From assembly GCA_001970955.1 (NCBI GenBank), contig MPUH01000227.1, forward strand, positions 1 through 64,000: a stretch of 64,000 nucleotides of DNA, written 5' to 3'. Source of the stretch: Stentor coeruleus (taxonomy: Eukaryota; Ciliophora; Heterotrichea; Heterotrichida; Stentoridae). Positions 1 to 12,826 of the stretch are shown here, in pieces. The position numbers were made by a program, and so were the translations under genes. The notes beneath the pieces were generated by a model, which worked only from the letters and a program-made list of their open reading frames with translations, was not told the DNA's origin and did no database searches. Position 1 is the stretch's first letter; the number at the start of each line of letters is the position of its first letter.

Positions 1-84
1 GTCATATGCTTAGCAGCACAGCAATATTCATGATACTATATTAACTATTATATTGAAAGAACGCAGATAAATCTTTCAAATATT

Positions 85-660
85 TTATCTTTTTTGAAAG
101 TGTATTCTCCACATTAATTTATTCATATGGCTTGGGAATGTTTTCTTGTTTGCCCCAAATTTTCTCTTTATTTTTGATTTTCCTCTCATCCATAAATTCT
201 CTATACTCCGAGTATGAATTCCAGGGTTATATGAATTAACAGAATTTTCATTATGCAGGTTAACCTCAGGCTGGTAAATCTCATCATCAGTTTGATTGAT
301 ATAAAAATATAAAGTCCAAACCATCATTCATAATTAGAGTGGCTTGTAAAATTCATTTTTTGATTAGCCTTATTAATGTTTCTTTTTTTTGTCTTTGACA
401 ATATACAAAAATCATAGACCTGCTTTTCTTTCTATCGCCCCAAAGACCACCAGAATGATATTGTCCTTGATAATATTTACGATGAAAAAAAATGATTCAT
501 CGATATCAACAATCAAAGGAGTAGTATTATCATCTATTCCTCCTAGTAATATTGAATTCTCTTCTAAATGTTGTATACAAATTTCTCTAAATTTTTTATA
601 CCATTTAAAAATTGTTTTCTTCGTTATTTCTAGCTAAGAAAATCTATCAAATGATTATAT
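85..660 (-). mobile_element. Decayed Merlin/IS1595 (ISXO2-like) DNA transposon, transposase relic
   Basis: Reading the minus strand from about 640 down to 85 gives the core of an ISXO2-like DDE transposase in shifted frames. In order there is a WYKKFRE-type helix, the first acidic motif VDIDESFF, then YYQGQYHSGG and VFGAIERK, the second motif region IMNDGLDF, and a long C-terminal open piece (327 to 85) with LHNENSVNS, IHTRSIENLW, KSKIKRKFG and NKLMWRIHF. The tail is the classic HxxxFV...HT.TIE.LW...K end of this family, which contains bacterial IS1595 and eukaryotic Merlin. At least two frame changes and several stops separate the pieces, so it is inactive. Weak N-terminal traces may continue to about 960. 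I could not find terminal inverted repeats, and the left end may lie outside the window. Confidence 0.8.
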
Positions 661-1050
661 AAAATTTTAACCTCCTATTGCCTGCTTGTATTGCAGCCTA
701 TAAAAATTAAGTCCAATCAAATATTATTCTTTTAAAGCTGAAGAGCATTTAAGCAATATGAATTCATGTGAAATCTCAACTTTTTGCTTTTTTGAATCAG
801 GTATAAATATGTATATCCTGAACCAAATAAAGAGTCACATAACCAGCGACAACGAGTGGTTTAATATATCGAATCTACTAAAGAAAGAGATCGTAGGACA
901 AAACAAACCTCGATCAGACAAGGTTTAAACCATGCCACCTTAACTACCACCTACTTTAAACTTTAAATATGCATATTATTATAGTATAGTGTATATTAGA
1001 TTCGTAATAAAGTTAAAAAGCGATTTACAAAAAATTTAACTTATTTATAT

Positions 1051-1270
1051 GTTCAATCCATAAAGAAAATCATTTATGGATGTGGTAAAAATCATTTCGA
1101 CTTATGCTAAATGCGGATTAAGAGGAATAAATATTTTGTAGTGGTTTTTCATTCAGTTGATGATGATAAAATTGTGTGATTTCTTATGCGATTATTGTAA
1201 ATATGATATTATTTATTATGCTGATTTTCGAATGATTGATGGAAAATCTCCTTTGGATTATTACTTATAA
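1051..1270 (+). pseudogene. Possible ankyrin-repeat gene remnant
   Basis: Plus-strand reading across shifting frames gives HSVDDDKIV, then CKYDIIYYADFRMIDGKSP followed by LDYYL and a stop at about 1270. The string IDGKSPLDYYL resembles the turn of an ankyrin repeat (DGKTPLDYA). Stops interrupt the stretch upstream, no start codon fits, and no complete repeat can be assembled. If correct it is the decayed 3' end of an ankyrin gene. The match is short, so the call is tentative. Confidence 0.3.
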
Positions 1271-4403
<3,133 letters not shown>

Positions 4404-4734
4404 CTTAATAACTTAGAGATTTTTAGAAGTAAGTTTAACTGGATATTATAGTATTTTCTATATATACAAATTCTCTGAAGCCAATTTAAATCGTATTTCA
4501 GCTAAGTGGCTTAAATCGTTCGGAGTCTTTTAGGAATTATTATTACTTTTTAAGGATTTTAGATGAACTTTCTGGAATTATGTTAAAAGCAGAATCAAGT
4601 GCTATAGAAGAAATAAATTTTTATAAGATTTAATAGTATTTATGAATCTTCGTATTTTCAAATGTTTACCCATGTGTTAAGTGTCACTGTGCTAAGGTTA
4701 TAATTAGCCTAAATCTTAGCATGGAGAATTCGAT

Positions 4735-5290
4735 GTTTTATGGTCAAGAGAATATTTATATGCAATATTAAAATTTATTGCCCTTTGAATTCGAGAATAT
4801 TAGGAATTTGTGTGATATATCAAATGATATGATTACCGATCTTAAAGTTGTAATAAATTTCCCTTCATTTAAAAGTAATGATGGGAATAGTGGTGGCAGA
4901 ATATCATCATTTTTTACTTTTCTTATGATAGGAAGTATTTGTTTAAGACGATATGTATAAATGAGAAGAATTTTTTACTGAAGAGTTGCTTGTGGATTAT
5001 CATAAGTTTTTGATTATGAGGACTCAATATCTACTAGGATTATATGTGCTTTACTTTTAGTTCCAAAATGGCCCTAATTATAAGATTATGCTACGATATA
5101 ATATTTCCCTATAGTCCTAGAAATCATTTATAAAAATTTGGATTTCCTCAATACAAAAGAAAATTCATATTAACAATATAGATAGACTCGCAGAAGTTTA
5201 AATCAGTTAAAGACTGAAATTCTTAAACAACCATAAGTTATTGACTATCACTTTTACTTGGTATTTGTTATAAATTTATACCAAATAGTA
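4735..5290 (+). pseudogene. Decayed phosphatidylinositol phosphate kinase (PIPK)
   Basis: The plus strand, read through frame changes, matches the catalytic core of PIP kinases in the right order: FENIRNLCDISNDM (the FR.LR...GI....Y region), a glycine-rich SGG.ISSFF followed by YFSYDRKYLFKTI (family GKSGSFFY...D.RFI.KTI), EELLVDYHKF.IM (LL..YY.HL), LLGLYVLYF (LL..IYG.Y), LDFLNTKEN, and finally RRSLNQLKTEILKQP with VIDYHFYLVFV (family R..FL.QL..D..FL...IMDYSLLVGI). Several stops and frame shifts separate these, and no tiny intron with the local consensus explains them. The remaining spacer on both sides (4404-4734 and 5291-5578) shows nothing recognisable. Confidence 0.62.
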
Positions 5291-5578
5291 AGTCCCTCAT
5301 TAATGCGGTAAAAATCAAAGTATTTTAACTATATCCAAATTATTAACTATCTTCAAACTTATACCACTTAAACAACTTGAAGTATTTACTATGAATAAAT
5401 CATACTAAATATCTCAAAAAAAGAAATTTCAGTTACTTCTTCAGTTTATTATTCTCATCAATTCCTTCAAAAAATCTTATCAATCCTCACTCTCTTTTAC
5501 TTTCTCCTATATTCTTATATCCACATCTAACTTTATTCCTCAAATCAATTTTTAATTCACTAAATTATCTTATATACA

Positions 5579-7633
5579 TTATCTGATCTTAGTTTTTTTC
5601 ATAAGAACTTTATGGACAATATCAACTTCACTAAGCAAATGAGGTAAAAAACAAATAATATCACTGCCAGGAGGGAAATGTTTTGGGTCATTAAAATTCG
5701 AAACTATTCCTTGACCCCATCCATAAATCTTACCTTCCTGAGTCAAAGCAATAACCGAATTTTCTCCACATATAAAATCAACAACACCTTCAATATTCAT
5801 AACTTTAATTGGGGTTTTAGCACAAGTTATAGAATTACCCAAACCTAATTGTCCCTGTTCTCCAGATCCCCAAACCATGATTTCTCCAGACTCCAACAAG
5901 CAAGCAGAAAAAAGAGCCCCTGCTGAAACCTTAACAACTTTTTTGTTGATTTTAACTTCTTTACTATTCATATTATCAAGACCTAATTGTCCATCTTCAT
6001 CCCATCCAAAAGCATAAACTTTCCCATCAATAGTTGTAACTAATGTATGAGCTTCTCCACAAGCTACAGAAGTGACATTGCTAAGCCATTTAACTCTTAT
6101 TGGCCTAAGAGCACATTGACCAATTTGATCTTTGAGAAGTTTTTCATTAGGTAAGCCTAGTTGATTAACATCTCCTCTTCCCCAAGTCCAAAGTTCACCT
6201 GAGGATGATACAGCGGCTGTATGATAAGCTCCACATTCTAAATAAATAATGTTTTTATTGAATATTGAGTTTATTGCTGTTGGGTGAGAATATGATTTTT
6301 TACCTTCATGGCCCAAACATCCTGATGCACCATAGCCCCAAGTGAGGACTTTTCCATCTATAGTAACTACCGCAGCATGTTCATAGCCACAAGAGACTAG
6401 TTTGACACTAAGATTTTTAAGTTGTCTGAGGATTTTAGGTGAAAACAAGCTAATAAGAGGAGCAGAAACATTTTTATAAGATATATGCCCTCGACTTTGG
6501 CTTGGGGTATTAGAAAACTCGAGGTTTGGTGCTGCAGAAAACCCTACTGCTGCTAAGGAAAACACAAGTTGCAAAGCTTTAATTTCATTGCGTGAGTCCC
6601 TACTTTCTACTATTTGAAAATCTTCTGGTTCTTCAAAAACAACCATTTTCCTTATAAGCGGCGAGTTTAGATCAGGAGCTTCAATACTTAGATTCCCTGA
6701 ATTGTTTGAATTAGAACTATCTAAGCTCCTTGGCTGACTATTCAGAACTTTAGATTCAGTTTCCATAAAAGGAGCTTTTTCTATAGGAATATACGCTTTA
6801 GCTTCATGTCGATCAGAAAGTTTATCTTTTGAAGCTGTTTGTCCGGGTAAAAACATTCTTGTTGCTGTGCTGATTCTTATTGACCCTTCATCGTTAACTG
6901 CATCAAAATCTTCATCATTGTCTATAAGATTAGCTTTTTTCAAAGCTTCTATTGAGTTGTATAAAAACCTACTTTCTTCGTTTTGAGACTCGGCTAGTAG
7001 TTCTACAAACATTTCGGAGTTACGATGATCCATTGAAGATACTAAAGCTTCATCGCTACTTAAAACGTCTTTACCTTCCCAATCAATCCTACTCATTTCT
7101 TCCATACATGGATTAAACACAACTTCATCACTTTTTACACTTGAAAAACTTAATCCAGTGTCAAGATTTAGGTTTACAAAATATGCTTGAGCTAGAGAAG
7201 ATTCTGAACTTGCTAAGCTTTGTCTTTTAAAACTCTCTCCCCCACGGTTATGACGCAAATATGAACTGCTCATTTCCAATGTATTTTTATAGCTTGAAAT
7301 ATATGAACTAGTATCTGATGGTAATCCAGACCTTGAGCTTCTTTGAAATGGGCTTCTTTGATGGAAATGCTGAAAAGTCAATTTCATATCAATCGTGTCT
7401 GCAGAGGTAAAGCTTGACAAGTTCAGCAAAGTTCTTGAAGGCTTTTGCAAGGTCAACACAGGGAATTTATACAAAGGGTCTGACGAAATCCCATGAAACG
7501 AGTCCTGACGTTTAGAAAACAGCACTGAATAATTAGCTGAGGACTGAATAACAATCGAAGTATTTCTTGAATGCATATTCCCAGCACTTTCTCCAAGTCT
7601 TTCACTATTAGAGCACCCAGGTTTCCTATCCAT
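5579..7633 (-). CDS. RCC1-repeat (RLD) protein with long disordered N-terminus
   Basis: A 684-residue protein. The last ~290 residues form about five RCC1-type repeats with the typical pattern CGxxHxxxxxxxGxxxxWGxGxxGxLG: SCGYEHAAVVTIDGKVLTWG, then ECGAYHTAAVSS, ACGEAHTLVTT, SAGALFSACL and ICGENSVIAL. This is a beta-propeller, possibly incomplete because seven blades are usual and the 7th cannot be clearly read. The first ~390 residues are Ser/Asn-rich and low-complexity without a known domain. Such proteins act as scaffolds or, in RCC1 itself, as a Ran exchange factor; nothing here marks it as the Ran exchanger. The upstream in-frame codon is TTG, so I use the ATG at 7633. Confidence 0.85.
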   Translation of the reverse strand: MDRKPGCSNSERLGESAGNMHSRNTSIVIQSSANYSVLFSKRQDSFHGISSDPLYKFPVLTLQKPSRTLLNLSSFTSADTIDMKLTFQHFHQRSPFQRSSRSGLPSDTSSYISSYKNTLEMSSSYLRHNRGGESFKRQSLASSESSLAQAYFVNLNLDTGLSFSSVKSDEVVFNPCMEEMSRIDWEGKDVLSSDEALVSSMDHRNSEMFVELLAESQNEESRFLYNSIEALKKANLIDNDEDFDAVNDEGSIRISTATRMFLPGQTASKDKLSDRHEAKAYIPIEKAPFMETESKVLNSQPRSLDSSNSNNSGNLSIEAPDLNSPLIRKMVVFEEPEDFQIVESRDSRNEIKALQLVFSLAAVGFSAAPNLEFSNTPSQSRGHISYKNVSAPLISLFSPKILRQLKNLSVKLVSCGYEHAAVVTIDGKVLTWGYGASGCLGHEGKKSYSHPTAINSIFNKNIIYLECGAYHTAAVSSSGELWTWGRGDVNQLGLPNEKLLKDQIGQCALRPIRVKWLSNVTSVACGEAHTLVTTIDGKVYAFGWDEDGQLGLDNMNSKEVKINKKVVKVSAGALFSACLLESGEIMVWGSGEQGQLGLGNSITCAKTPIKVMNIEGVVDFICGENSVIALTQEGKIYGWGQGIVSNFNDPKHFPPGSDIICFLPHLLSEVDIVHKVLMKKTKIR

Positions 7634-8425
7634 GTTAATTATCTTCAAACTTATATGGAATGATTAACAGTTTATTATGTGTATATATATTTTACTAGTT
7701 TTAAATTGTAAATAATTGAAGGTTGGATATGAATTAATGAGTTCATGCCAAATGAAATGTAAAAGGATGATTAAAAATTTGTATGTCAGTTATTGTGCAA
7801 TTATGAGGAAGGAGAAAGCAAGGGAGTATAAGTGGTATAGGTGGAGATAGAGAAGTTTCGTAGAAGGGAAGATTTTGGTTCTGAGGATAAGCTTTTTTAT
7901 TCGACTATAACTGATGGTTTTTAGATTTGGATGTCATGGGTTTTATTAAAAAATCGATAATATAATCTAAATCGTCATAAGAATTTCACGTTTTATTGAC
8001 AAAATGATTTCAACGGTGAACTCTTCAGGGATTCCCTTGGTTGATGAAGCAATTTAGTTTTTCAAGACTAGAAAAGATTTCTTATTTGCCATTATCCTTG
8101 TCAATATATATAATTATTACTAATCTTTTAGATTTATTACTAATTTTACAATAGCTTCCCTCATAATTTAAACTGCACTTGTTTGATTTCAAGGTAGCAT
8201 TTAAGAATTAATTGCAATGTAATATACAAATTAGTGATGGGAAGATCGTGGTCTTTGTTTAAATCTCTAGCGATTTTTTGTCTTGATATATATGATTTTA
8301 ATAATTAATTATTCATGAACGAGTAAATTATTATTACTATTTCGTTATTTTATGCTAGATTTAATTATTACTTTTCGAGTTAAAATATTACTAATAATTT
8401 TAATGTTTTATTCGGTAAATGCGAG
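7634..8425. other. Spacer, no recognised gene
   Basis: The first ~300 bases are strongly G-over-C on the plus strand (7801-7960), as expected to the right of a gene. From 7960 the base skew weakens and short open stretches appear on both strands, but none resembles a known family. Confidence 0.5.
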
Positions 8426-8429
8426 TGAA

Positions 8430-8995
8430 ATTATAATCACAATTTCGGTATCTCCATTTATACAATTACAAACTTTAAAGCATTTTCTACATTTTGCAAG
8501 ATCATATCGTCTTCTTTATCATAAATAGTTTTATCACAGTTTAAACAAATTATTACATTTTGTTAAAAATCAGAGTCTTCATTTAAACAAACATAACAAG
8601 CATATTCAGATTTTTATTTATGTTATTATTGTTTAGGAGTCACATATTTTTCTTCATCTTTAACAGGTTATAAATTTCAGCGCATTCTTTTAAATTTTTT
8701 ACTACCCTGAAGTTTTTAGGAATTCTAAATTTCTTCATGATTTAACGAGCTATAAATTTTAGCTGATTTTTTACTATCCAGCAGTTTTTAGGAATTATAC
8801 ATTAATTCGCTTCATTATTTAATGGGTATTAATTTTTTGCGTATGTTTCTGAACTTTTTACTACACAGTAGTCTTTAGGAATTGCATATATTTTACTTTA
8901 TCATTTAACGAGATATAAATTTTAGCATATACTTTTGAAATTTTACTAGACTGCAGTTTTTCGGAAGTTTATATACTTTTTCTTCATCTTTCAGC
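8430..8995 (-). pseudogene. Decayed gene: ~27-residue repeats followed by a zinc-finger-like Cys cluster
   Basis: Minus-strand reading across frames shows four to five degenerate copies of a repeat of about 80 nt (core IPKN-VVKNLK-YAKIYNLLK) between 8995 and 8648; at DNA level these are visible as recurring 'gtttttaggaatt' and 'ataaattttagc' blocks. The same relic continues into ACYVCLNEDSDF, VIICLNCDKTIYDKEDD and, after one frame shift, AKCRKCFKVCNC. The CxxC...CxxC...CxxCxxxCxC series is a zinc-finger/PHD-like metal site. Stops interrupt both the repeats and the finger. The coding reading is an inference from cysteine spacing and repeat periodicity; the exact family is unknown. Confidence 0.5.
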
Positions 8996-9838
8996 TCTTT
9001 ATATACTTTAATAAATTTTTCATAACTCAAAAAAAGTTTTTGTATTTAGATAACCTATAGAATATATGGTAAAAAGTAGAAAATATAATGAATATGAGGT
9101 ATATTAATTATAATTGTAAATAAAATCCTAAAAATAATAATTCTATGATCACATAAATCATTAGTATAGTTAAAAATTGTAGCATAGGATTTACCTTTTA
9201 AAAACTCTCTCGAGTAAAGAAATAGTATAACAAATAAACTCATTTTTTAATAAATCATGATAATATTATGAATTTTTTTCAGTAACTCACCCACAGTTTC
9301 TCTCTTTAAAAAATCTTTTGTCTTTTATACCCAACAATTTCGAACGAATTGTATTTTTAACAAAATTGTCAACTCATATTGTGAAAATTAAACTACTCTA
9401 ATACTAAAATTAAAAAATATTTATAAGATCCCATTTTTTATTTAAGATATCTTCCCATATCATATATTATATTCAATCCTAGTATATTTTACAATATCTT
9501 TAGTTTGTTAGAAAAATATTTTAATAGAACCATAAAGTATTTCAAATTTAAATTCTTTTATGATATAGAATATAATATACTAAACACTAATCATTTGATA
9601 TTCAAAATTATTTGTTTAGCATTTAGTTTCAAATTATTCTATTTTAAGTTAAATTGTTATTATATAAAACTTAAAATACCTTTATAAATCAAATTTGAAA
9701 GCCAAGCTACCAATAATACTTCTTAAAGACCCATCCTTACCTAAAACACATAAATTAAAGTTTTTTTCATCTTCAACTCAATCTTCTCACTCGAAACTCC
9801 CTAACTTTATGATATTATTAGTTTACTTAAACATCGTG
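8996..9838. other. AT-rich spacer, no gene seen
   Basis: Homopolymer-rich AT sequence. Small open frames here have no ATG-supported coding character and match no family. The last 150 bases are C-over-G, consistent with the 3' flank of the minus-strand gene that follows. Confidence 0.5.
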
Positions 9839-10396
9839 TTAAAATTTCACCCTTACTTCCAGTCTTGTTTTCCCAGGAATCATCTGATTAATTTTCTTTT
9901 GTTTTGCAAAACTCAAAGCTCTAGTTAATGTCCTAAATTTTATCTGTTTTTCACTCTTTGGAATTGTAGTTAATGAAGGAGTACATGGGATTTTCCTTGA
10001 AATATTTAAACAACTCAAGACAGTTTTCATTGGACTTGCAGGCAATTTTTCAGGTATTTTATATAGATTTGTGCTTGGTTTGAGTATATTTTCAATCATC
10101 CCACAGCTGTTTAGATATTACTCTTTTTTAAGGTCATGAACAATAAGACTTAGTTCAGAAATTTTAGTTGATTTATTAGACCGAAAAGGGTTATATTCGA
10201 TAATTTCAACTATTGTGCTGAATTTTACTGAGGAAAAAATGTTTGTTGGTTCAGACTTTTGTTCAAGATAATATTTGGATACTCCTTCAAGAAAATCTGT
10301 GAATTTTTCTTCGGGAATTATGTTAGAGAGTCTTTTCCACTTGTGGCTTTCTAATATATCAAAGTCTAGTCTTAGAAGTTTATTACGGATTTTCAT
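9839..10396 (-). CDS. Hypothetical protein, two exons
   Basis: A 180-residue protein rebuilt from two open pieces. Exon 1 is 10122-10396 (ATG at 10396) and exon 2 is 9839-10106. The intron at 10107-10121 is 15 nt (GTAATATCTAAACAG), contains a stop in the reading frame, and its removal joins ...HDLKK to DCGMIENIL in frame. The sequence is basic (Lys/Arg-rich C-terminus) with a predicted helical N-terminus (KWKRLSNIIPEEKFTDFLEG). No signal peptide, membrane segment or known domain was recognised. Splicing agreement with the window-wide intron rule makes the gene believable; function unknown. Confidence 0.65.
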
Positions 10397-11073
10397 TTAA
10401 TATTAGCTTTGGTTTAGTCATATATTAGCCTTAAATATTGTAGTAGTCAGTAGTTTATAATGAAACTAAAATTGGATCTGGGAGAATTATTATAAAGTGA
10501 ATAAGTATTAAACAAACATTTAATGATAGATAAAATGCTAATAAGTAAACAACATATTAAGTTATATCATAAAATATCTGAGTTTTTATAATAATCTAAA
10601 GTTATTATATTAGAATATTTTTATTTTAATGCGATATTAGAGTGAGAAGATAATTATGAATATGAGGAATGAAATATGTTTTTATAAAATGTACATTAAA
10701 TCATTTATTATCAACAAAAGCTTATAAAACTTTCGCATAAATAAATCTAAGCAACTCTTAACAATCACATACATTTTATAATTTCAATTTCACAGCTCTC
10801 AAATCGCACACTTTTTCTCAATTTTATAATACAAAAATCGTATTTCCTAATTCCTTCTCTTTACTTCATCCACATCATTTTCCTCATCACATTTTTCTCA
10901 ATCTTTCATTTTGCCTAGTTTTTTATCTATATTCAAAGTCTCCAAACCCTAAATCAACCTCATTTAACTTAAAAATCACTTTCCCATCTCTGAAACCAAA
11001 ACCCAACCTCAATGATAATACAAAAATCACTCTTAGTATTAGAATTCCTCACTAGAAATCAAAATAAAAATAT
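10397..11073. other. Spacer, divergent 5' flanks
   Basis: Lies between two divergently transcribed genes. The left part is G-over-C and the right part (from about 10740) C-over-G, so each gene's 5' flank is C-rich on its own coding strand. No gene or recognisable promoter motif was identified. Confidence 0.5.
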
Positions 11074-11748
11074 ATGGAAGGGTAACATAGAAATAGAAAA
11101 TTAGAGCTGACACGGGAAGAGTCAAAAAAGCTTTTTGAAGTGATAAGACAGATAGAAAAAAAGCAAGAAGCCTCTGATTTTCTAAAACCTGTTGACTTCA
11201 AAGGACTAGGCCTCGATGATTACCCTTTAATAATCAAGAACCCAATGGATTTATCAACAGTGAAAAAAAAGCTAAAGTCAGGGAAATATGCTACAGTCTC
11301 TGAATGTACTGCAGATCTTACTTTAATATGGAACAATTGCCGAACTTATAATCAAATTGGATCTGTAATTTATAAATAGACTATAGTAAACCAAGCCGAT
11401 ATTTTAGAAGCTGTAATGAGAAAACAATGCGAACTTAATGGAATTCTTTTAGACCTGCCACAAAAACGACAAAGGGAAGAAACTAAACCAGAACCTGTTA
11501 AAGAAATCTTGACATTAGACTCTAAAATTGAATTCGCAGAAAAAGTCAAGAAAGTCTCACATGAAGTTCTTGCGGAACTAGTTAGAATAGTTGAGACCGA
11601 TTGCAAAAATGCTCTTGAGGAATTGGATAATGATAGGATACAGATTAAAGTTGATAGTCTTGATAAGATTACATTTGATAAGCTTTTAGGGCTTGTTACG
11701 GTTGTCGATGAGCCTAAACCAACGAAAAAACATAAGAAAAATAACTAG
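11074..11748 (+). CDS. Small bromodomain + NET-domain (BET-like) protein
   Basis: A 214-residue nuclear-type protein in three exons: 11074-11081 (only 8 nt, coding MEG in part), 11097-11364 and 11380-11748. Both introns are 15 nt (GTAACATAGAAATAG and GTAATTTATAAATAG). Residues ~10-110 form one bromodomain, with YPLIIKNPMDLSTVKKKL (ZA-loop/helix A) and the acetyl-lysine-contact Asn in WNNCRTYNQIGS. Residues ~135-195 (EKVKKVSHEVLAELVRIVE ... RIQIKVDSLDKITFDKLLGL) resemble the NET/extraterminal domain of BET proteins, followed by a basic tail KPTKKHKK. Animal and yeast BET proteins carry two bromodomains and are much longer; this is a minimal version. Expected role is reading acetylated histones and recruiting partners through the NET fold. 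Confidence 0.85.
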
Positions 11749-12280
11749 TTAATTTTGTTAGTAAGGTTTTTTGGAGGAAATTAAGTTATTATGAGAATTT
11801 TTAAGGCAGGGGAAATTTGAGTTAGATATTTGGATTATAAGATGGAAGATATAGAAAATTGAGAGAATTGGTGAGTTTAAGTAAAGAAAGTTTCTAAGAA
11901 ATTTTATTAGATAGGAATTGTATGATTTATATAGGATTATGATAGATGTGTTAGAGTATTAAGGTGCAAAATAGATTAGATTTATATATATATTATGATT
12001 TTAGACAAATACTTTAATATGGGTTTTAGTTTTTGTAAGTAGAATTTATTATATATGAGAAAATCTAAGATTAAAAACCTTTGAGTTTATTCAACAACAT
12101 ATAATTCGAATATACTAAATTCATAGGATAACTTAATTTATGCTTTCTTAACTCCAATATCATTATTTCAATAAACTCACCTTATCATATTATCTTACCT
12201 AATACAAAAAATAAAATTCTACATCTATTCATATACCCAAAATCCATAAATCCTAACTATTAAAATCCTATCCTCTCTTA
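11749..12280. other. Convergent spacer, no gene
   Basis: Between two convergent genes. G-over-C to about 12060 and C-over-G afterwards, matching the flanking pattern of genes in this window. Nothing else seen. Confidence 0.5.
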
Positions 12281-12826
12281 TCAGCCTGTAATTTTTTTAG
12301 TTACTATAAAAAACCAAACCCCAAAGTACACCATCGAACAAAATATCCCAACAATGAAAGCATAAAATGGTATAATATTCCCAGCACCAATACACTTTCC
12401 TGATAAAGGACAATGATGATCATATCCTCTAACACAAACTTGACAATCATAACAATGCTCGCTTCCTTGTTCAATAGTAACCGAGCATTCCTTACAATAT
12501 TTTTGATTAGGTTGAGTTTCTTCTAATTCAATTTCCCAACTATTGCTTATAATCCCTGGGTTTTTTAAAGCTGTTAGTAAATATGCAATAAATGTTCCTA
12601 GGTATATAAACAAACCTAAATATTGTAATTCAATAATCACACGTGGAGCCATGAATAGTATAAAAAATATGTTTGCGAAGAAAAGTATTGTTCCAAGACA
12701 TAAATTAAAGCCCCAATCTGGCCCGATTGTTAGGTAGATTTCCCCTTGGATTGCAAAACAGTAGGTTTTGCCTAGTAGGAAAAAGCCTGACGGCTTTTTA
12801 ACTTGGATTTTACTACTTGATTCCAT
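12281..12826 (-). CDS. Short DHHC-type palmitoyltransferase-like membrane protein
   Basis: A 181-residue membrane protein with the zinc-binding DHHC cysteine-rich domain: CKECSVTIEQGSEHC, then CYDCQVCVRGYDHHC and PLSGKCIG, including the catalytic DHHC. Two hydrophobic segments precede it (about 38-60 and 68-86) and one or a tight pair follows (about 150-175). DHHC enzymes S-acylate membrane-associated proteins at Golgi, ER or plasma membrane. It is unusually short: most family members have a clear fourth membrane helix and a TTxE motif after the domain, and both are absent because the frame ends TGA right after the last hydrophobic run. No intron matching the local rule extends it. Either a minimal enzyme or a shortened copy. 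Confidence 0.8.
   Translation of the reverse strand: MESSSKIQVKKPSGFFLLGKTYCFAIQGEIYLTIGPDWGFNLCLGTILFFANIFFILFMAPRVIIELQYLGLFIYLGTFIAYLLTALKNPGIISNSWEIELEETQPNQKYCKECSVTIEQGSEHCYDCQVCVRGYDHHCPLSGKCIGAGNIIPFYAFIVGIFCSMVYFGVWFFIVTKKITG

Noticed and set aside
389-637. 82-codon plus-strand open frame
   Set aside because: It is the antisense shadow of the decayed transposase core on the minus strand.
9505-9928. Two plus-strand open frames
   Set aside because: The first is AT-rich noise; the second overlaps the spliced minus-strand gene at 9839-10396, which is better supported.
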